This document shows, in pieces, positions 58,074 to 64,000 of a stretch of 64,000 bases of DNA. The stretch spans positions 4,709,045 through 4,773,044 of the forward strand of contig JASKMD010000010.1 in assembly GCA_030144725.1 (NCBI GenBank), in the 5' to 3' direction. Each line of letters opens with the position of its first letter. Within the stretch, counting starts at the first letter, position 1. The translations under genes were made by a program, and so were the position numbers. The notes beneath the pieces are model-generated. The model was not told the DNA's origin. It was given only the letters and a program-made list of their open reading frames with translations, and did no database searches. Source of the DNA: Haematococcus lacustris. Taxonomy: Eukaryota; Chlorophyta; Chlorophyceae; Chlamydomonadales; Haematococcaceae.

Positions 58074-61000
58074 CTACTCGGTGGCTGCCCCAGCCAGTGG
58101 CAAGGCCGCTGCTGGCACCGCCCCTGCCATGCCCAGCATGGAGCCCAGGCCATCGTGCGCCGACACTGCTGCCATGAAGGCCGGCTCATGCAAGCCATGT
58201 GGGAGGCTGGGGGAGGAGGCAGGGGTGACGGCAGGGGTGGACTCCAGGGTGGCTGGGGTGATGTGGGGAGCATGGTGCATTTCCTTCAGGGGGACCTCAG
58301 CCGGGTCCTCATGGCAGTCCAGGGACCCACGCATGACGCTGATGATGACAGTCCTGCATGGCCAGACACAGGATCTGAGTACCAGTAAGGTCTGCAGCCA
58401 GACACAGGATCTGAGTACCAGTAAGGTCTGCAGCCAGGGAGTGGGTAGCTTGTGAAGGGGTTATTTCATAAGGGCCAAGGTTAGCTCGGGGTAGAGTCAA
58501 ACCCTGAATGGGCCCAAAGGTCTGAGTCAGGGCCAGAGCATGGGGTGGGCCTGGGGGTTAGCACACCAGACCATGGCCAGGGTTGCAGGCGCGGTGGCAC
58601 AGCAGCGAGGTGTGCTGTCTCTTGGCTTTCAGCGCAGCAAGGAAGCGAGGGAAGAGGGGGGGCTGTAACAGAGGAGTGGGTTCCATCTATCCTTCCCTTA
58701 GTCGGCAGTTAGGGTTGGGTTGGGTTGCATTGGGAAGACTGAGTTGAGAGGGCTGGGTTGAGTTGGGGTGGGGTGGGGTGGGAGGGTTGGGCTCAAGGCC
58801 TTGTGAGGTTCCAGGGTGTGGTCCACAGTGCAGGTCCAGCCAGCTGCTCAGTCTCAGCCAGTCCCTCTTGCACCCAGCGCATGTGTGGACCTAGGTCAGA
58901 TGACTACAGAGGGTTCCATGCAAGGAACTTCCATGCGCGTTTGGAGCATGGGCTGCATGGGGTGGTGCTGGCTGTTGGCCCTCTACCTCTTCAGCATGGG
59001 TTGCATGAAACATGGGGAGGCTGTCTGCCCCATGCCTGCCTGCCTGCCTACCTGCCTGGCACTTACCAGGCAAAGGACACCCCGGCCACGAAAGGGATTC
59101 TCAGGTGCTGAGGGACATAGGCAAAGTTAACCAGCTGCAGCAACAAGGAGCAGGGTGGGCAGCACAGGCAGCACTGCAGTTGGAAGGGTGCGGGCACAAA
59201 CAGGGTGGAAGATCCGTTTGTGCAGTAGGAGCGAGCAAGTCCCAGCTGGTGTGGTGCGGGCCAGGCAGGTCCACAGCCAATAGCACAGCTACAACATACC
59301 CACACAGCAGCACTGGTTCTGTAACCTGGCCTAAACAGGACGCGGGCTGACTGGCCTGACCCGGCCTAAACAGGACACGGGCTGACTGGCCTGACCTGGC
59401 CTGGACTCACCTGGGCGGGCACCCACACCATCCACAGCGCTTTGCAGTTCTCCCACATGTCCACCTGGTACTTCTCCAGGGAGGAGTTCAAGCTGCGGCC
59501 CTCCACCGACCCTGCAGCCAGCAGCAGGGGACCAGAGCAGCTTGCCACGCCTTCGTCAGATGGCAGCAGCCAAGCCTGGTTTGGTACCCCCTGCAGGCAA
59601 GGCCCCGCACCTCCTCCTGACCCTTGCTGCCCTTGCTCCTGCTGCCCCCTACCCTTGCCGCCCTGCGTTTGCATCCCCCGCCCATGTTCAATAGCAACAG
59701 CAGGAAGGGAGCTGTTCCCAGCTCAGCACTGGCACCTAGGCAACAGCCCCCTGCTGAGCCGTACCTTTCAGGACATAAAAGGCGGGGAAGTAGCACAGGG
59801 GGTGGCTGCGAGGCAGCAGGGAGCAGCAGCAGGCTTGCATGCAAGGCAGAACTGCCGCACCTCACTCCACCTAGCTGCTGCTGCTGCTTCAGTCTGTTTG
59901 GGATGAGAAGCTATGGTGAGAAGCTGGGGAGAAGGTGGCACTGGGTGCAACCTACTGTATGCACTGGTCGATGAATGTCTTAACAGGGGCAGCACCGTAG
60001 TGCCCCACAGCTGCCGTGATTGGCCGGCACATGCGCACGAACAGGTCATTGTACAGCCAGTACTGGAAGCAGCCCTGCGCAGACCCACACACCAAGGGCA
60101 GCATGGTCAGTCAGGCAATGAGTGGTATGGGTTGCGCCTAGACCAAGAGGCTTAGACGGTTGGACTGCGCATCAGCTGATGCCATGAAATGATAAGGATG
60201 ACCATGGCAGCACACCCACACTGCAGCCATCAGTCAACAGGTATGTGTGCGGTACTCCTGATGATCATGGTAGCTGTGCTGATGCGGGTGGTGATTAGTC
60301 ATGGTGACGCATGATGTTGGTGGTCACTCCTGGGTCACACAGCACGCTACGCATTGCAGCCACCCACCAAGTAAGCAAACCCGAAGAACGTGAACAGGCC
60401 GTTTCGCCGCCAGTCAATGTCCTCCTTTTGCTCCACCACCTGTTGCGATGGCAGTGGCCTGACCAGGACTGAGGGTCGAGGCATCAAGGCTACCTAGTGG
60501 TGTGATTGTATGGTGTTGTTGCCATGATGTGCCATGGAGTTGCAGGGAGAGCAACAGTGGTCTGAGCCAGGTTAATGTCCATGTAGAGCTGGCTGCCGGC
60601 CCCACCATCAGTGCACCCGTTGGAAGCCCAGGCAGGTGGCACGAGCCAAGTCACGGAGCACCTCATCTGGTCTATGAACAACCTAGCTTGCTGACAGGTG
60701 AAGCCTACTATAGCAACGACCGCAAATATCAGAGCAACTGGTACTAGAGCATCTACCACAGCCATGGACCATTGTATAAGCACTGCTGTCATGAGGCTGC
60801 TGTTGTTTGCCTGTGGCCTTATCTGCATATGATCCGTGGCTAGGATAGGCAAGCAGAGCAGGCAGACACGGTGGTACATCTGGGGGGCATCTGGGGGGCA
60901 ACTGTACAGCATGGCGTGCTTCGGGCTTTGCCCGTATTGTAAGAGTCAAAGCCACGATATGTGACAAGGCTCTGAGCAGCCGTCGCAGCGACTTGGTAGA

Positions 61001-61245
61001 CTAGTGGTCGAAGCTGACACTGCTCAGTCAACCTCTGCTCAGTCAACCACGGCTCACGAGCACGTGTGTCACTGCCGCACGATGCCGGAGGCGTGACAGT
61101 TTACCTTCTGAGCGAAGAGGTCCGCAGCAGACGTTTTTAAGACTGTGGTCACAACCCCGGTGCCCAGAGGCCATCGCTTGGCAGTGGAGTTGTAGACGCC
61201 TCCAATATGAATGAAAGGTTGCAGTAGGCGTCTCCCGAGGGACAT
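58074..61245 (-). CDS. Mpv17/PMP22-family membrane protein
   Basis: Seven exons, all phases closing: 61245-61105 (ATG), 60439-60368, 60074-59956, 59805-59765, 59511-59411, 59134-59067, 58353-58074 (stop); 273 residues. Members are small four-helix proteins of peroxisomal or inner mitochondrial membranes, linked to metabolite passage and mtDNA upkeep. Family landmarks: WPLGTGVVTTVLKTSAADL (usual W..yP..T...t.g.l...gD), DWRRNGLFTFFGFAYL, then CFQYWLYNDL, KTFIDQCIHHPLCYFPAFYV, WENCKALWMVWVPAQ, VNFAYVPQHLRIPF and a terminal W-TVIIS. The canonical protein normally ends soon after this last helix; here it continues for about 90 residues rich in Ala, Pro and Ser, ending in LAGAATE. ATG 61245 is chosen because upstream in-frame codons lack an ATG. 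No clear targeting signal beyond a basic MSLGRRLLQPF start. Confidence 0.92.
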
Positions 61246-62160
61246 CCGAGTCAAATTCTATAGAGTCACCTATCCCTGAGTGCTCTGCCGGGTGAGAGGT
61301 TATTAGCTTTGCCAGGCGTGGGGCTCGGCCCCGGCTGGCGGCAATAGGCAGCGCGCCTCTACGCCGCAGGCAAGCACACTGAGTTCATCCCAGATGCCTT
61401 GTCTGTTGCTTTGTCAATGCTCAACACGCTGCTTATCGCACTATGATACGAAATGCGAAATGTGCGCACTGACGAACAAATTCGATACTTGCAAGCATGC
61501 AGGCCTCCCATTCGATTGTGACCCGCATCTTGTAAGAAGAGCCTTGCTTGTGGCCTCTGCGCGGTGCTGGTGCTTCCACAGTGCCAGTGGGTAGCGCAAT
61601 TAACACAGGCGTGTGTAAGAGGGGTGAGGCGGGGGAGGGGTAAATGCGAGGATAGGGCAAGGTGGTGCGGGTAAGGGCGTGTGTGGCCAAGGAGCACCAT
61701 GTGATCAACTTCCCTATCCCTTCCTACTTTTTACAGCTGCAACTGGCGAGGACAGCCATGAGGCAGCAAGCAAACGGCTGAATGTGTTTGATGTTGCATA
61801 ATGAAATCTGCATCCCGTCTTACGGTCTCGTGTGTTTCTGACTATGGCATGACATGATTTAAAGGTTATGGGAAAAGATGGGTGGTGGAGAGTTGCCTAA
61901 GTGGGAGCCACACATGACACAATCATCGCCCATGAGAATGCAGGTGCCTTTGAGTAGCCGAAACGTACATGCCTTCGTCTCCAGGGTTATGTTCGCTTCT
62001 GCTGATGCCCCTGTCCGTCCTTCGACAACACTCAGGCAAATTAGTAACAGCATTTTTGAGATTCGGAGCCTCGGACTTGGTACATAGTCAAATGAAGGCA
62101 TTGTAAGATTGGGGGTCGAAACTAAAATTCGTGATTTTGCGCGGTTGGTGAGATACGGCC
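61246..62160. other. Gene-free stretch
   Basis: Upstream flank of the Mpv17-like gene. No conserved coding pattern. Confidence 0.5.
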
Positions 62161-62524
62161 ATGCTACAGTACTGTAGGTGTCTACAGTACTGTCGGGGTA
62201 CCTCGCGAGTACACGAACAGTACTGTAGACACCTACAGTACTGTAGACCCCTACAGTACTGTAGGTGTCTACAGTACTGTCGGGGTACCTCGAGAGACCA
62301 CTTACAGTACTGTAGGTACCTACAGTACTGTAGACATCTACAGTACTGTAGACATCTACAGTACTGTAGGTACCTCGAGGTACCTCGAGAGACCATTTAC
62401 AGTACTGTAGGTACCTACAGTACTGTAGACATCTACAGTACTGTAGACATCTACAGTACTGTAGACATCTACAGTACCTCGAGGTACCTCGAGGTACCTC
62501 GAGAGACCACTTACAGTACTGTAG
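62161..62524. repeat. Array of palindromic CTACAGTACTGTAG units
   Basis: About 20 copies of CTACAGTACTGTAG, a perfect palindrome, spaced by short arms such as GTGT, ACAT, ACCC or GGTACCTCGAG. Flanking GGTACC and CTCGAG are themselves palindromic. Higher-order units start at TACCTCGAGAGACCA (62286, 62386, 62497) and give a second periodicity of about 100-110 bp. Confidence 0.95.
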
Positions 62525-62610
62525 CCTTTAAGCACTTAGAAAAATTCTGAACATCTCACTTGCATTCAAGGCCGTCCAACACTTAGTCGCAGCATCGTGT
62601 AGCCGGTATT

Positions 62611-62814
62611 GCAGCGATGGCATCGCACGAGGTTACCCATACTCGCAGCCGCATCTAGCCCATACTCGCAGCCACATACTCGGCAATCAACCTCGCGGCC
62701 ACACAGCTGGTCCACAGATGGCATCGCACGAGGTTACCCATACTCGCAGCCACATCTAGCCCATACTCGCAGCCACATACTCGGCAATCAACCTCGCGGC
62801 CACACAGCTGGTCC
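62611..62814 (+). repeat. Tandem duplication of about 100 bp
   Basis: A block starting GATGGCATCGCACGAGGTTACC at about 62616 is repeated from about 62717 almost exactly. Within each block CCCATACTCGCAGCC occurs twice. A TCGCAGCCAGCC repeat follows at 62862-62985. Confidence 0.85.
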
Positions 62815-63221
62815 AGCAACGCAGAAGCATACCTGTGAGGCAGCTCGGTGCGAGGATCTCACCTCGCAGCCCACCTCGCAGCCATTTCCCTCGCAGCCAG
62901 CCTCGCAGCCAGTTTCGCAGCCAGCCTCACAGCCAGCCTCGCAGCCAGCATCGCAGCTAGCCTCGCGGCCAGTTTCCTCGCAACGATTCTCCGCAATGAA
63001 TTGCAAGCATTGATGCACCAACGCAAGGCAGGTGCGACGTGTTGTGAGCAGCGAAGAGGCCAGACGGACTATGGTAAGAGCTTAGGACCAAGGTAAGAGC
63101 TTAGAAGGAGCTAGCATTGCGCAGCATAGCCCTTAGTATCCAGCCTAACCGCTACCACACCTGGTTGCTGCAGGTCTTACAATCACGCCTAGTACCCCGC
63201 TGATTACCACCCCCTCCCAGT

Positions 63222-63440
63222 CCCCCTCACCACCACCACCACCACCACCACCACCATTTCATCACCTCCCACAACGTTCCCACTGTTGCCTCCCTTGTGT
63301 TGCAGCCCAGCCCAGCCCAGCCCAGCCCAGCTCAGCCCAGCCCAGCCCAGCCCAGCCCAGCCCAGCCCAGCCCAGCCCAGCCCAGCCCAGCCCAGCCCAG
63401 CCCAGCCCAGCCCAGCCCAGCCCAGCCCAGCCCAGCCCAA
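63222..63440 (+). repeat. CCA triplet run and AGCCC pentamer satellite
   Basis: CCA repeat at 63228-63255, then about 27 AGCCC units at 63304-63438 with one CTCAG interruption. Same pentamer class as the GGGCT array inside the hAT element. Confidence 0.95.
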
Positions 63441-63484
63441 CACTACTCTCCCACACTGCACTTCCTACTGAGGTGAGGACAAAC

Positions 63485-63829
63485 ACTCCTACAATTTAGT
63501 CCCTGCGTTTGTCCCTGCGTTCTACCGACCTTGTCGGATTGGGCTGAAAATTTGATAGATGGCAGTTTTCGGAAAATAAAACATATTTTTCAAGAAAAAT
63601 ATTTGGAAAAATCCAAAAGCTGTTGCGCTGTGTCCCGCAACCTATCCCTGCACTCATCCCTGCACTCTAGCCACAGGGCCACAGCGCAGCCGCCTTTGAT
63701 TTTTTTAAAATATTTTATCTGAAAAATATGTTTTATATTCTGCAAACTACCATCTATCAAAATTTCAGCCCGATCGGACAAGGTTGGTCAAAACGCAGGG
63801 ACGGACGCAGGGATTAATTTGTAGGAGTG
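63485..63829. mobile_element. 345-bp MITE with long terminal inverted repeats
   Basis: The left end (ACTCCTACAATTTAGTCCCTG) and the inverse complement of the right end (ACTCCTACAAATTAATCCCTG) match, and similarity continues inward for about 150 bases, through GATAGATGG and a run of AT-rich sequence. A side effect is that both strands encode nearly the same short peptide (MSDWAENLIDGS and MSDRAEILIDGS). No transposase. Flanks do not show a clear target duplication. Confidence 0.8.
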
Positions 63830-64000
63830 AAGGAAGGTGGGTAGTAATGGAGGGCTGCTACACCTGCCCCTCCATCTGCCAGCTCTACATCTCCCTACTC
63901 TAATGGTGAGTGCATCCAGTACCCATGTCCAATGTTTGCTTCCGTTGACAAATCGTCACACCATTCACTCCGGCAAATTAAGGCCTGGCTGGCTTGGAAA

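Noticed and set aside
62161..62524. CRISPR-like array
   Set aside because: Spacers are 4-10 bp, themselves repetitive, and repeats are perfect palindromes in a eukaryotic context. No cas genes.
63531..63781. Two related short proteins on opposite strands
   Set aside because: They are mirror readings of one long inverted repeat in a MITE, not a gene pair.
1..64000. tRNA or rRNA genes
   Set aside because: Scanned by eye for TTCGA-loop and cloverleaf patterns; no convincing candidate was found.

Overview
The window looks like nuclear DNA from a GC-rich chlorophycean green alga (volvocine, Haematococcus or Chlamydomonas type). Its genes have many short exons with GT-AG introns. CAG/GCA codon runs and micro- and minisatellites sit inside coding exons and introns. 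Typical green-algal families are present: an OPR/Tbc2-like helical-repeat protein, a membrane receptor-like kinase and a Fanzor nuclease. There is no sign of bacterial operons, CRISPR arrays, tRNA or rRNA genes.

Layout. 298-6808 (+): repeat-rich OPR/Tbc2-like protein, probably organelle-targeted. 6935-12660 (+): beta-ureidopropionase, the third step of pyrimidine catabolism, almost completely resolvable into exons. 13.4-19.4 kb: no intact gene; satellites, a decayed Copia retrotransposon and pieces of inverted-repeat elements. 19454-31575 (-): a receptor-like kinase of about 1,360 residues in 16 recognised exons, with a pogo-like DNA transposon (TA target duplication, catalytic core deleted) antisense in one intron. 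31.6-36.9 kb: mostly non-coding, with a possible LINE scrap and a 133-bp MITE. 36898-45003 (-): JmjC-domain protein with a 1.7-kb 20-bp satellite in an intron. 47264-50431 (-): Fanzor, a eukaryotic TnpB-like RNA-guided nuclease, with NLS and RuvC motifs but an altered zinc-ribbon and a one-base frameshift. 50848-51044: 197-bp hairpin MITE. 51630-54307 and 54316-54766: two abutting hAT elements sharing three copies of one 8-bp target duplication; the larger carries a core-deleted BED/hAT transposase. About 55.4-56.2 kb (+): coiled-coil protein, uncertain. 58074-61245 (-): Mpv17/PMP22 family membrane protein. 62.1-63.8 kb: palindromic satellite, tandem duplications and a long-TIR MITE.

The host genes (pyrimidine catabolism, putative organellar RNA factor, receptor kinase, chromatin demethylase-like protein, organelle membrane protein) show no functional linkage. 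They are unrelated neighbours separated and invaded by mobile DNA. The most notable system is the Fanzor locus; next are the two tandem hAT insertions and the pogo-like element in the kinase intron. Exon borders were read by eye from splice consensus, reading phase and family conservation. Phases close exactly through most genes; the junctions that do not close are stated.
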